64,000 bases of DNA, from positions 3,100,001 to 3,164,000 of the forward strand of contig NZ_CP048021.1 of the NCBI RefSeq assembly GCF_010092505.1, in the 5' to 3' direction. Origin of the DNA: Virgibacillus sp. MSP4-1. GTDB taxonomy: Bacteria > Bacillota > Bacilli > Bacillales > Alkalibacillaceae. Below, one piece after another: positions 32,951-41,520 of the stretch. Every line of letters starts with the position of its first letter. The first letter of the stretch is position 1. The position numbers were made by a program, and so were the translations under genes. The notes under the pieces were generated by a model. The model made no database searches. It was not told the origin of the DNA and saw only the letters and a program-made list of their open reading frames with translations.

Positions 32951-33787
32951 TTATTTTTCCAGTCTTCTTTTAATCTCATTTAATAATAATTCCTTTTCTT
33001 CTTCGATAATGCCGTCAGAGGAGAGTTTTCTTGCTAATATTGGAATCACCCAAGGATGGACTTCCTCATAAGTAGTACCTGTAGAAAGTGTATATTCATC
33101 CATAAACGCTTTAATAATCTTTTCTCTATTATTGTCAAAAATCCTGACAGCATTTTGTGGAGTCTCAGGAGGCAGAATTGCGTATCTAATCATTATAATG
33201 AATTCTGCTAAGTCTGCTTCAGGATTCCCGGTAGCGGCATTCATCCAATCAATTAATAGAGCCTCTCCATTACTTATTATTATATTATTAGGATTCGCAT
33301 CCCCGTGGCAAACCTTATCTTTAACTGGTAAACAATCCAATTTATTGATAACCGATTTCTTTTCTTCTTCATGTAACTTATTTACGCTTAAAATCTGTTT
33401 TTTCAAAAGGTCTCTTTGGTCATTCGGAAGTTCATTATGAGATAAAGAATGGATTTTACCAAGAAGACGGGCTGTCAGTCGCACATCCTTCCAATCAAGT
33501 TTTGTGTGATTGTTCGTATTTGAAATTAAATTTTCAAAAAAGCGTTCTCTTAATGTTTTTCCATAAACACGTTCATATACAATCCCAGGACGTTGGTTGA
33601 ATTCTGCAATTTCGAAAGGTTTAGGAACTGGTAAAGATAAGTTCCACATGATAAGATTATTTCTAAATTCCCTTTCTAAATCTGATTTATCAATATTTGG
33701 TTTTGCTAATTTAATGACTTTATTATTGTTCTCCCACTCAAAAACCTCTGCATTGGCACCTTCCCCTATTTTTCTCCCCATCTTCAT
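32951..33787 (-). CDS. Aminoglycoside phosphotransferase-like small-molecule kinase
   Basis: This 278-residue protein has the APH/choline kinase fold: a glycine-rich loop KIGEGANAEVFEW, an ATP-contact Lys in KVIKLAKP, the Brenner catalytic loop CHGDANPNNIII (HxDxxxxN), and the Mg2+ site LIDW. The natural substrate is unknown; the family covers antibiotics, choline, homoserine and sugars, so resistance should not be assumed. Of the candidate starts, ATG 33787 has the best spacing from AAGGAG. It is a lone minus-strand gene. Confidence 0.75.
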   Translation of the reverse strand: MKMGRKIGEGANAEVFEWENNNKVIKLAKPNIDKSDLEREFRNNLIMWNLSLPVPKPFEIAEFNQRPGIVYERVYGKTLRERFFENLISNTNNHTKLDWKDVRLTARLLGKIHSLSHNELPNDQRDLLKKQILSVNKLHEEEKKSVINKLDCLPVKDKVCHGDANPNNIIISNGEALLIDWMNAATGNPEADLAEFIIMIRYAILPPETPQNAVRIFDNNREKIIKAFMDEYTLSTGTTYEEVHPWVIPILARKLSSDGIIEEEKELLLNEIKRRLEK

Positions 33788-34033
33788 TTTAGTCATTCTC
33801 CTTTTTTAAGCTAAAGATCCCTCAAGACCCTCCATTTATTTTTTGATAGGTAAAATATACTTAATTTGTTATAATGCTTAATTCGTAAATATTGGGCAAA
33901 TTCCTCCTGTGACAATTCGTTTTTGAATAAATCCTTTCATATAAGCTACAATCGCTTTTTCCCCGGTAAGGTTGATAATGCGTGAATATTCAGAGTATTA
34001 TTAGCTATATAGTGTTCATTTATAGGAGAGATT

Positions 34034-34144
34034 GTGATACCGCTAAAAGTGGGAGATATCATTACGTTTGAGCGTAGATTGTTGGTTCTTCTAAATGCAG
34101 TAAACAGCAGGGAAAAAAGGAATCGAGAACAGGGGGAAGAATAA
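34034..34144 (+). CDS. Possible 36-codon leader ORF abutting the GNAT gene
   Basis: GTG 34034 follows TATAGGAGAG and the frame runs MIPLKVGDIITFERRLLVLL with a basic/acidic tail to TAA 34142-34144, which touches the GTG of the next gene with no gap. The spacing suggests coupled translation, but the peptide is not recognised. The rest of 33788-34033 shows nothing I can name. Confidence 0.4.
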   Translation: MIPLKVGDIITFERRLLVLLNAVNSREKRNREQGEE

Positions 34145-34606
34145 GTGCAATTTGAGAAAATAGATTTGCAAGAGCATAGTGAAAAAATGATTAACTTTCG
34201 AAAAGACTCATTCAAAGTCAGCTTTGGAGATGCTTCCAATTTTGATAAAGAAGCATACCTGCGTTGGGTAGAAGAAAAACAAAGGGATTTTCCAGAAGGT
34301 TTTGTTTTAGTGGAGGAAGATGGAAGATATATAGGACAGATAGAATTATCCATTCGTGAATATGATGGGAGAACCATTGGATATGTGCACTTATTTTATC
34401 TGGTATCTGAAATGAGAGGAAAGGGGAAAGGAGAATACTTACATAACTATGCAAGGCAGTTTTTCCATAATCATAACCTCCATGAATATCATCTGAGAGT
34501 CTCCCCCTCCAATACCTCTGCGATAAGGTTTTATCATAAAAACGGAATGGTGGAAGCTGGTTCTGAAATTGACGGAAAAGTAATCAGGATGAAAGGGTAT
34601 TTGTAA
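34145..34606 (+). CDS. GNAT family N-acetyltransferase
   Basis: This 153-residue protein has the GNAT fold with the acetyl-CoA loop in LVSEMRGKGKGEYLHNYA (RGKGKG as the R/QxxGxG/A motif) and the C-terminal SNTSAIRFYHKNGM segment. The substrate is unknown. It starts with GTG 34145 directly at the stop of the preceding short ORF, with AGGGGGAAG as the ribosome site. Confidence 0.85.
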   Translation: MQFEKIDLQEHSEKMINFRKDSFKVSFGDASNFDKEAYLRWVEEKQRDFPEGFVLVEEDGRYIGQIELSIREYDGRTIGYVHLFYLVSEMRGKGKGEYLHNYARQFFHNHNLHEYHLRVSPSNTSAIRFYHKNGMVEAGSEIDGKVIRMKGYL

Positions 34607-34657
34607 GGTTAAGTAATCAATAGATTTGTTTTTAAAGGGAACATGGGGAGGGATCAT

Positions 34658-35215
34658 TTGAGAAAAAAAGTTTACCTTGCTATTGCGGCGGCAATTGTAA
34701 TCATAGGCTTTGCTTTCTATTTCTATTTTTCTATCTATCCTGAGCAACTGGAAGATAATATTTATCAGCAAAACGGGTATGCCGTACATAAGGTTGAAGA
34801 AGATACGCTGGAATTTCGTTTAGATAAGAAGTGGATGGACGTTCCTGAGGGGGATACGAAGACTTATAATGAAGAGGTCCACAAAGGATTTCAATCAACG
34901 GTTTATCTTGAGAAGATTTGGAATGAGTCGGGGAGCTATCACTTTCAATTTAATATACAGCATAATCTCAAAGCAGGAAGTGGCAAATTTCTCAGCCAAT
35001 ATCATATAACAAACCAAGGCGGAGAAGTAAGCCTTGTTTCCAAGGGAGATGTCATTCAACTCTATGATCGTCATGATCAAGTTATCAAGCCGACGTCGGG
35101 CAGTCGTGGCTCAGGACCAGGAGAAATTTTCACCAGCAGCTTTGACAGAAGGGTATTACAATCAGCGAAAGAAATCGGACTACGGTTACGTGTGTATGAA
35201 TATAAAAAACAATAA
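34658..35215 (+). CDS. Membrane-anchored protein of unknown function
   Basis: The 185-residue product has a membrane helix at about 5-24 (VYLAIAAAIVIIGFAFYFYF) and an extracytoplasmic domain of beta-rich composition. TTG 34658 is chosen since GGGGAGGG lies 6 bases before it; ATG 34643 overlaps that site. I recognise no family. It follows the GNAT gene by 51 bases and could be in the same transcript. Confidence 0.6.
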   Translation: MRKKVYLAIAAAIVIIGFAFYFYFSIYPEQLEDNIYQQNGYAVHKVEEDTLEFRLDKKWMDVPEGDTKTYNEEVHKGFQSTVYLEKIWNESGSYHFQFNIQHNLKAGSGKFLSQYHITNQGGEVSLVSKGDVIQLYDRHDQVIKPTSGSRGSGPGEIFTSSFDRRVLQSAKEIGLRLRVYEYKKQ

Positions 35216-35390
35216 AAGATGAATAAAAGGACTTGGCCATGCAGACGGGGTCTTTTAAAAGGAAAGTAAGGGATGATCCCCGGATTAATATGAATGTGAG
35301 AATATCAGGTTTCATGTGTATACAAAAGTTCCATATTGTAAAAGGTGAGTGTTATGTAAACAGTATAACGAGGAAAAGTTTGCAGGAGAA

Positions 35391-35433
35391 AAACTGCCCA
35401 TTCGCACATCTTTTGGCGAGTGGGCAGTTTTTT
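35391..35433 (+). terminator. Rho-independent terminator upstream of the ECF sigma gene
   Basis: AACTGCCCATTCGC / GCGAGTGGGCAGTT (one G-U pair) with a T run. The 35216-35390 stretch before it has no credible gene, so this may end the transcript of the preceding membrane protein or a short untranslated RNA. Confidence 0.75.
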
Positions 35434-35527
35434 GTTGAGGGCAGGCAGGTTATGATAAAAAAACAAAACTTTTTACGCATCCGACAGTCTAATAGGATAG
35501 AGACACCGTACATAAGGGGGATACACC

Positions 35528-36052
35528 TTGCCAAATGACATTCAAACAGTCCGGGCAGCCATCCGGGGCAGTGATGAGGCATTCCTGGAACTAATGACGC
35601 GATATAAAACCGATTTATATAAAACGGCGCTTGCTTATTTTAAAAATGAAAATGATGCCATTGAAGCGGTGCAGGAGGTCACATTCCGGGCGTACAGAAA
35701 AATAAAAACATTAAAAGAGCCGGCATATTTCAAAACCTGGATCATCAGAATCATGATCAATTATTGTAATGATCAGCTCCGGAAGAAAAAACGATTTACC
35801 TCTAAACCGGTAGAAATGGAGACGATTCAAACCAATGACAGCCATATAAAAATGGAGTTGGAGGATGCTATGCAGCTTCTGGATGACCGTTCCCGGGAAT
35901 TATTAATGCTGAAGTATTTTCACGAATTAAAGATCAAGGAAATCGCACAAGTTCTGAATAGGCCAGAGGGTACCATTAAGACCTGGCTGAATAAAGCCCT
36001 TCAGTCATTAAAACAAGTGCTGGATGAGAAGGAGGGGAATGCAGATGTTTGA
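35528..36052 (+). CDS. ECF-type RNA polymerase sigma factor
   Basis: This 174-residue sigma-70 relative has region 2 (RYKTDLYKTALAYFKNENDA ... FKTWIIRIMINYCNDQLRK) and region 4 (LLMLKYFHELKIKEIAQVLN with the helix-turn-helix TIKTWLNKAL). It starts at TTG 35528 after AAGGGGGAT. A weak ECF-like promoter, AAAC (35461-35464) and CGAC (35482-35485) 17 bases apart, may give autoregulation. Its end overlaps the anti-sigma gene by 8 bases. Confidence 0.88.
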   Translation: MPNDIQTVRAAIRGSDEAFLELMTRYKTDLYKTALAYFKNENDAIEAVQEVTFRAYRKIKTLKEPAYFKTWIIRIMINYCNDQLRKKKRFTSKPVEMETIQTNDSHIKMELEDAMQLLDDRSRELLMLKYFHELKIKEIAQVLNRPEGTIKTWLNKALQSLKQVLDEKEGNADV

Positions 36053-37361
36053 AAAGGAAGAAGCAAAACTGAACACATTCAAAGAAAAATACAGCCAGGA
36101 AGACATTCCGTCCGAGGCTCTCGATGATGCTATTTTTACCGGCTTTCAAAAAGCAAAAGCATCAGGTCGGCCACCTAAAGCGGTAAAGAGGTGGGTAATC
36201 AGTGCGGCTGCAGTGGCTGTATTATTGATTTCCTTGATTGGTTCTATTCGGATTTCACCAGCGTTTGCCCAATACATGACATCGATTCCGGGAATGGAGA
36301 AGATCGTGGAATTAATCAGGGATGATAAAGGTATGATGTCAGCGATTAAAAATGATCACTATCACGAAATTGGTACGTCTGTTCATCATAATGGGGTGAA
36401 GATTACACTGGATGGAATCATTGCGGATCAAAAGGGGTTTGTCCTTTTCTATACTCTTGAGGATCAGGATGGAGGGCGACCGGCTGCTCTTCAAAATGTT
36501 CGGCTAAAAACCCCGGATGGAAAACAGGCAGATTATGGCTCCTTGTCCATGAGCAATGACAACCTGAGCGATCAGGATGAATATGATTCGAGTGGTACCA
36601 TTGAAGTTTTCTTCGAGGAGCCTTATGAAACGAAAGAATTTGTGCTTCACACCCGATTAAGAAGTTCGGCTGAAGAAGTTGAAATTCAGTTTACAGTACC
36701 TGAAGAACTACCGGCCGAAAAGACATATGAGATTAACAAAGAAATCGTTTTGGATGGGCAAAGGATTAACGTTTTAGATGTAACGGTCAATCCGATTCGA
36801 ACGGCTATCAAGCTAAAAGAAGACTCAGACAATGCAAAGAAAATCTTAGCCTATGAAGATGTGAAGCTTGTTGATGAGCGTGGAGAAACCTGGGGGAAAA
36901 TTATGAATGGTGTTTCCGCCAGTCGTACATCAGATCATACACGGACCATTTACATGCAAAGCAATTATTTCCATGAACCTGAGGAGCTGTACCTGCTTGT
37001 TAACAAGTTGCAGGCTGTTAACCGGAACGAGAGTGAAGTTGTCATTGATATGGAAGAAGAGAACATCCTGAAACAGCCGGATGGGAATAAATTGAGAAAT
37101 CTACAAGTCGATAAGGGTGCTTTGAAAGTGGAATTGCATACAGAAAAGGAGTTTTATTATTCCATTTTCAGTACGATAACCGGAGCAAATGGGAAGCAAA
37201 TCACAGCGAAATCCAGTATGCAGTATGGATATGAGGAGAGAGGATTCTCACAAATTGAAGTGATTTCAAATGAATTAAGTGAGCTGAAGTCACCCGTGTC
37301 GCTTGAGTTGGCCTTTTTTCCGGAATGGATTGAAGGGAAGGAGAAAATCCAGGTCAAATAA
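36045..37361 (+). CDS. DUF4179-type membrane anti-sigma factor
   Basis: This 438-residue protein has a cytoplasmic N-terminus of about 50 residues, one membrane helix (WVISAAAVAVLLISLIGSI), and a large extracytoplasmic domain that begins SPAFAQYMTSIPGMEKIVEL, as in DUF4179 proteins. Proteins of this type sit next to ECF sigma factors and are thought to sequester them. ATG 36045 has GGAGGGG 7 bases upstream. The overlap with the sigma gene supports the pairing. The stress signal is unknown. Confidence 0.8.
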   Translation: MFEKEEAKLNTFKEKYSQEDIPSEALDDAIFTGFQKAKASGRPPKAVKRWVISAAAVAVLLISLIGSIRISPAFAQYMTSIPGMEKIVELIRDDKGMMSAIKNDHYHEIGTSVHHNGVKITLDGIIADQKGFVLFYTLEDQDGGRPAALQNVRLKTPDGKQADYGSLSMSNDNLSDQDEYDSSGTIEVFFEEPYETKEFVLHTRLRSSAEEVEIQFTVPEELPAEKTYEINKEIVLDGQRINVLDVTVNPIRTAIKLKEDSDNAKKILAYEDVKLVDERGETWGKIMNGVSASRTSDHTRTIYMQSNYFHEPEELYLLVNKLQAVNRNESEVVIDMEEENILKQPDGNKLRNLQVDKGALKVELHTEKEFYYSIFSTITGANGKQITAKSSMQYGYEERGFSQIEVISNELSELKSPVSLELAFFPEWIEGKEKIQVK

Positions 37362-37498
37362 CTGGATATATCTCCGGCCTTGAAACAGAGGAGATGATGG
37401 GTATCCATATGAATCCCCCATCCCGATCGTTTAATTGAAAACGGGAGGATTCATGTACGTTTAAAGTGATAAATAGCCAATATATTTCTAATAAGTTC

Positions 37499-37542
37499 AA
37501 CTAACCATCAGTAGGGGTTGGGCCCCGACTGATGGGAGTTTT
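37499..37542. terminator. Hairpin with CCATCAGT/ACTGATGG arms between convergent genes
   Basis: AACT, CCATCAGT and GGGG on the left pair with CCCC, ACTGATGG and AGTT on the right across small mismatches, followed by TTTTC. It can end both convergent genes. The right arm, ACTGATGGGAGTTTTC, resembles the 23-bp repeat found at 54846 and 63233. Confidence 0.75.
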
Positions 37543-37547
37543 CTGTA

Positions 37548-38291
37548 TCATATTTTTTCAAATTTGTTGACGAGATAGAAGTACAGGAATAACCCTCCTA
37601 GCATGATGACTGTACTTAAAATCAATTGAAGTTCTGTATTTAATGGCGTTAATTTTAGTAATACTTCAGGTAAGTAAAGCAGAGCTGGGACAATAATGGA
37701 CACCCACGTCTTACTCCAAATAGAAATGCCAGCGAATATAACGATACATAAGCTAATGGTCATTATATTTCCTAGTTGATTAAATACAATGACCGGAGTA
37801 TTAACTGACTTATCAAGAAAATTTAAACCGATAAATAATCCTATGGGGATACAGCCTAATAGAAAATAGAGAATCTTTTCTTTAGTTCCGGACAATTTGT
37901 GACTGGCAAGATACTTAAATGAACCTGTAAATAAAACGATTACAATAATAAGAATGGTGAAATCTCCAATTACCTTTAATAGTGAATATTCAACCCCGCC
38001 TCGAACTGCATTTCCAAGTAATAAATAGGCATATACTCCCAATAGCAAAATGGGAATATATTTTAACCACCCTTTATAGTCAACTGGCATTTCACCTGCG
38101 ATTTGTTCCATGTATTCTTTCGGACTTTGGCCAATTAAATGCTCTACGTCTTTTCCATCCTTTTCTGCTTCCCTTAAATGATCATCTAATTCAGAAATGA
38201 TTTCTGCAATTTCATGCTCGTTTCTTCCACTTGAAAATAGGTAAAGTCTTAAGTTATCTAAAAAATCCTGACTCCGTTTAGATAATTCCAT
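37548..38291 (-). CDS. HAAS-domain membrane protein
   Basis: This 247-residue protein has an N-terminal cytoplasmic HAAS signalling domain (LDNLRLYLFSSGRNEHEIAE ... LDDHLREAE) and about seven membrane helices. Such proteins are usually encoded next to PadR regulators, as here. ATG 38291 has GGGGG 9 bases upstream; ATG 38300 is in frame but too close. Its start lies inside the padR coding end, so the two are translationally linked. The biochemical role is not known. Confidence 0.75.
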   Translation of the reverse strand: MELSKRSQDFLDNLRLYLFSSGRNEHEIAEIISELDDHLREAEKDGKDVEHLIGQSPKEYMEQIAGEMPVDYKGWLKYIPILLLGVYAYLLLGNAVRGGVEYSLLKVIGDFTILIIVIVLFTGSFKYLASHKLSGTKEKILYFLLGCIPIGLFIGLNFLDKSVNTPVIVFNQLGNIMTISLCIVIFAGISIWSKTWVSIIVPALLYLPEVLLKLTPLNTELQLILSTVIMLGGLFLYFYLVNKFEKI

Positions 38292-38619
38292 CAGATTCAT
38301 CCCCCTTTATTAATTGATTTACCCCATTTGAAATCATCGTCCACTGTTTTTTAAACAATTCCAGTTCCTCAGATCCTTGCTTGGTTAAGCGATAATACTT
38401 CCGTTTAGGTCCACCTGATGGGACCTGTTTTTTCGTTGTTTCAACAAGTCCTTCCTTTTTCATACGAAGCAAGACTGGATATATGCTTCCTTCACGTACC
38501 ATCGTTAAACCATGCTTATTCAGTTTTTCGGTAATTTCGTATCCATAGGTTTCTCCCTCTGAAATAATCGATAGGAGACAGCCCTCCAATATCCCTTTTA
38601 AAATTTGACTGGTGGTCAA
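38278..38619 (-). CDS. PadR family transcriptional regulator
   Basis: This 113-residue winged-helix protein shows the PadR landmarks LKGILEGCLLSIISEGETYG YEI (start), the wing GSIYPVLLRMKKEGLVE and PSGGPKRKYYRLTKQG. GGAGGTGC precedes the ATG. Two related dyad boxes upstream (38640 and 38689) are good candidates for autoregulation. It is cotranscribed with the HAAS-domain gene. Confidence 0.9.
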   Translation of the reverse strand: MTTSQILKGILEGCLLSIISEGETYGYEITEKLNKHGLTMVREGSIYPVLLRMKKEGLVETTKKQVPSGGPKRKYYRLTKQGSEELELFKKQWTMISNGVNQLIKGDESDGII

Positions 38620-38639
38620 TCGTGCACCTCCTCAAAACT

Positions 38640-38663
38640 AACTATATTGTTAAACAAGTTAGT
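38640..38663 (-). promoter_or_regulatory. Candidate PadR operator, box 1
   Basis: The 24-bp site starts AACTATATTGTT and ends ACAAGTTAGT, an imperfect dyad (AACTA-like halves). It lies 21 bases upstream of padR. Confidence 0.5.
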
Positions 38664-38688
38664 GGGGCAAAAAATATAACTGTCAAAC

Positions 38689-38713
38689 AACTATTTTGTT
38701 ATACAATGTAGTT
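38689..38713 (-). promoter_or_regulatory. Candidate PadR operator, box 2
   Basis: The 25-bp site starts AACTATTTTGTT and ends ACAATGTAGTT, nearly repeating box 1 in the same orientation about 49 bases further upstream. Two copies of one dyad before padR suggest cooperative autorepression. Confidence 0.5.
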
Positions 38714-38902
38714 AAACGGTAACACATTTCTCCTTGTATGGCAATTTAAGTATTTACCTTAATAAATGACAAAAAGGAGTGGGAAAGGCGGGGAAAATGG
38801 ATATGTTTTTAAAGAAGAACGATATGCTCCCTCATAAATTCAAAATCATTCGTTTGTTTCAGCAGCCATTTCAGTCGGTGAACCGTCCGAATGTTGACAA
38901 AG

Positions 38903-38930
38903 AAAATGCTTGGATTCATCCAAGCATTTT
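38903..38930. terminator. Perfect hairpin downstream of the SDR gene
   Basis: AAAATGCTTGGAT / ATCCAAGCATTTT is a perfect 13-bp inverted repeat with two central bases. It lies 83 bases beyond the stop of the minus-strand SDR gene and can act in both directions. The remaining part of 38714-39012 has a 64-70 codon frame that spans this hairpin and is not convincing. Confidence 0.6.
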
Positions 38931-39012
38931 GATTTGGAACGAATATAGAGCAGCTCACCAAATAGGGGTTATGCACTCTCACGGACAATGAAGCACTGCT
39001 TAAACCGAAAAA

Positions 39013-39930
39013 TCACCCATAAATCTGTCCGCCATTGACATGCAAAACCTGCCCTGTTACAAAACGGGAGTCATCTGAAGCAAGATAGACAAAAGTAGGG
39101 GCAACTTCAAATGGCTGGCCTTGTCGGTCCATTGGATTATTCACCAGCGGTACCTGATCGGCGGAAAAGCTGGATGGAATCAGAGGTGTCCATACTTTTC
39201 CCGGAGCTATCGCATTTACCCGAATTCCTTTTTTAGCTAGATTGCTTGCTAAAGCACGAGTGAAACCAATATTGGCTGCTTTTGTTGCCGTGTAGTCCAT
39301 TAATTGTTCATTGCCATCAAAGGCGACGACAGATGATGTATTAATGATGGAGCTTCCCTCGTTCAGATGTTTCAAGGCTTCACGGGTTGTATAAAAATGC
39401 GAATATATATTGACTTTGAAGGTATCATCAAATTGTTTATCTGTTATATCCATGAGATTTAGCTGCTGGAACTGTATGCCCACGTGATTACATAAAACGT
39501 CCAGCTGACCAAAGGCTTCAACTGTATGGTTTACGATAGCTTTGCACTGTTCTTTGCTCCTTAGATCACCTGGAAGCAGTAAGCACGTTTGGCCAATTTC
39601 CTCAATTCTGTTTTTCGTACGAATGGCATCTTCATGCTCATCTAAGTAAGCAATCGCAACGTCTGCTCCTTCTCTGGCAAAGGCGATGGCAGCTGCTGCC
39701 CCCATTCCACTGTCCCCACCGGTGATCAGCGTCACTTTACCTTTTAGTTTGCCTGTTCCTGTATAATTTGGATTTTCAATAATAGGGTTAGGCACCATTC
39801 CTCTTTCAACTCCAGGCTGGCGATACTGTCGCTGCTCTGGAACGGTCAGTGGAACCTCTTCGTACTGCGTAATTTTCCCATAATTAGGGTAGAGGGGATA
39901 TTGCTGATGATTTGAGTTGTGGTTTGACAT
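39013..39930 (-). CDS. SDR family oxidoreductase, general-stress (YhdF/GSP39) type
   Basis: This 305-residue short-chain dehydrogenase has a 50-residue N-terminal extension rich in Tyr, Pro and Gln, the NAD(P) loop [16 protein letters not shown], catalytic Ser in NTSSVVAF, and YTATK with the catalytic Tyr and Lys. The usual NNAG motif reads NHVG (CNHVGIQ). The extension and the length are typical of the stress-induced YhdF/GSP39 group. Substrate is unknown. AAGGAGGAT lies before the ATG. It is monocistronic on the minus strand. Confidence 0.85.
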   Translation of the reverse strand: MSNHNSNHQQYPLYPNYGKITQYEEVPLTVPEQRQYRQPGVERGMVPNPIIENPNYTGTGKLKGKVTLITGGDSGMGAAAAIAFAREGADVAIAYLDEHEDAIRTKNRIEEIGQTCLLLPGDLRSKEQCKAIVNHTVEAFGQLDVLCNHVGIQFQQLNLMDITDKQFDDTFKVNIYSHFYTTREALKHLNEGSSIINTSSVVAFDGNEQLMDYTATKAANIGFTRALASNLAKKGIRVNAIAPGKVWTPLIPSSFSADQVPLVNNPMDRQGQPFEVAPTFVYLASDDSRFVTGQVLHVNGGQIYG

Positions 39931-40061
39931 GTTTGCGGATCCTCCTTATCTGCATTTAAGGTTACTTTATGATTTCTGGGCGAATGGTGTGCGCGCCGGG
40001 ACATGCTCGTTGAGTTCTTATGGGAATAACCTAATAAAAATACAGTTAAGGAGGAGAGAAA

Positions 40062-40232
40062 ATGTCTTTTTACTATAATCCTGAAGTGAAATTCTTACTT
40101 ATGAAGAAATCGCATGAAACGGCAGAAGTTTTATATGACGAAAACCAGCGAGCCTTTAAACTCCCTCAAACAGGACCAAGACCGCCGTATTATGCCAATC
40201 CAAGATATGAACCTTATTATCCGGTAATATAG
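40062..40232 (+). CDS. Small Tyr/Pro-rich protein, unknown
   Basis: The 56-codon ORF has a near-consensus AAGGAGGAG 4 bases upstream and reads MSFYYNPEVKFLLMKKSHET, then a polar middle and a tail of PPYYANPRYEPYYPVI. The site quality, the biased composition and its isolated position argue it is translated. I do not recognise a family; the Tyr/Pro-rich tail recalls small spore or stress proteins but nothing more can be said. A palindrome starts 8 bases after its stop. Confidence 0.6.
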   Translation: MSFYYNPEVKFLLMKKSHETAEVLYDENQRAFKLPQTGPRPPYYANPRYEPYYPVI

Positions 40233-40240
40233 ATACTTTA

Positions 40241-40298
40241 GGGACAGTCCCCACATTTGATAACGCGTTAACGCGTTAAAGGGTGTGGGGACTGTCCC
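40241..40298. repeat. 58-bp nested palindrome (GGGACAGTCCCCACA arms around an 18-bp palindrome)
   Basis: A perfect 15-bp inverted repeat, 40241-40255 against 40284-40298, flanks a perfect 18-bp palindrome, TAACGCGTTAACGCGTTA (40261-40278). The 5-base spacers on each side are equal, so both share one centre at 40269.5. It can form a long hairpin or a cruciform. No T run follows. The arms share GGGACAG with the hairpin at 24402. Confidence 0.85.
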
Positions 40299-40359
40299 AA
40301 AAATTTGCTTGTCTATCTTATTCTCTCTCTGCATACATTGTTGGGGAGAGGTGAGGAAA

Positions 40360-41520
40360 TTGAGGCAGACAGCTGCAGAAAAACTACCAATCTTTTTGAT
40401 TATGTTTTTGATCAGTTTAATTGCGAGTATCGAATCACCTGTCTTCACACCCTTTGCATCAGGGTTCGGGGCTACAAGTGTTTTGATTGGAATGATGCTC
40501 GGCTTTGGGTCACTGGCCGACCTGGTTGGAAATCTGATGGCAGGACCCCTGGTTGATCGTTTTGGAAAGAAGCTTTTTATTATTTTTCCCTTGTTTATTT
40601 CAGGAGGGCTATTTATTGCGCACGGCCTGGTTTCAAACTCCAGTGAACTATTTCTTTTGCACGGTTTGAATGAGTTTGCCATGGCTTTTTTAATTCCGGC
40701 AGCTTTTACCCTTCTATCAGGATATGCGAAAAACCGGAGACAACAGGGAAAGAATATGGCGATTAACGGGATTCTGACAACGGTGGCAAGCATTATGGCT
40801 CCTGTTATTGGTGGGCAGATGGTCGTTTGGATAGGCTATGTAAATACGTATTATTTTATTGGATCTGCGATGTTACTTACAAGTATATATGGGATGACCT
40901 TTTTAAAAGAAAGGGATTTTATCGTGAAAGAGCCCAGAGGAACACAGGTCAGTCTTATGACGATCTTTACTTCACAGGAATTAAAACTCATTTATTTAAT
41001 CGGATTTGCCGTGATGTATATTCACGGGGTTATTGCTTATGAAATTCCTTATTTGACGGTTGAAAGAGGTGTTTCCACTTTAAATACAGGCCAGTTGTTC
41101 AGTTTTATGGGACTTGGCACATTTCTCGCCTTATCCCTTTTCTTTATTAATCGTTTCGACCCCTTTAAAAGGTTTATGACAGGCCTTGCAGGGATGAATG
41201 CCTCTTTGTTCTTATTGTTCGGGCTTTCCTTTTCATTACCTGTGTCATTGTTCTTCGTTGGTTTTTTCTTTGGCCTGGTCATGCCGGCCATTGCTACAGC
41301 CATTACGGAAAGTGTTTCCGCCAAGTATCATGGCAGGGCCTTTGGTGTCATGTCAGCGGTTTATTCTCTGGGCATTATTATAAGTTCCTTTGTTACAGGG
41401 ATCATACGGGATATGATTTCGCCCTACTTTATTGCTTTTGTGGTAGGAATGCTCATTCTTATGTTTGTTGGGTATTCAAAGCTGTCCATGGCCACGGTTA
41501 TAAGACAAAAGACCTCATAG
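40360..41520 (+). CDS. MFS transporter
   Basis: This 386-residue protein has about 12 membrane helices and the MFS loop motif between helices 2 and 3 in GNLMAGPLVDRFGKKLF (GxxxDRFGKK). Start TTG 40360 fits AGAGGTGAGG. The substrate is unknown; the size suggests a drug or small-solute exporter. It follows the palindrome and is not obviously in an operon. Confidence 0.85.
   Translation: MRQTAAEKLPIFLIMFLISLIASIESPVFTPFASGFGATSVLIGMMLGFGSLADLVGNLMAGPLVDRFGKKLFIIFPLFISGGLFIAHGLVSNSSELFLLHGLNEFAMAFLIPAAFTLLSGYAKNRRQQGKNMAINGILTTVASIMAPVIGGQMVVWIGYVNTYYFIGSAMLLTSIYGMTFLKERDFIVKEPRGTQVSLMTIFTSQELKLIYLIGFAVMYIHGVIAYEIPYLTVERGVSTLNTGQLFSFMGLGTFLALSLFFINRFDPFKRFMTGLAGMNASLFLLFGLSFSLPVSLFFVGFFFGLVMPAIATAITESVSAKYHGRAFGVMSAVYSLGIIISSFVTGIIRDMISPYFIAFVVGMLILMFVGYSKLSMATVIRQKTS

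Noticed and set aside
32951-33787. Antibiotic resistance gene (aminoglycoside kinase)
   Set aside because: The fold is right, but the family has many non-resistance substrates and nothing in the context points to an antibiotic.
35233-35538. Plus-strand 101-codon ORF before the ECF sigma gene
   Set aside because: It contains a strong terminator hairpin and overlaps the sigma start; no ribosome site or recognisable content.
38779-38991. Plus-strand 70-codon ORF upstream of the SDR gene end
   Set aside because: It reads straight through a perfect 13-bp hairpin that looks like a terminator, and its GTG overlaps the only ribosome site.
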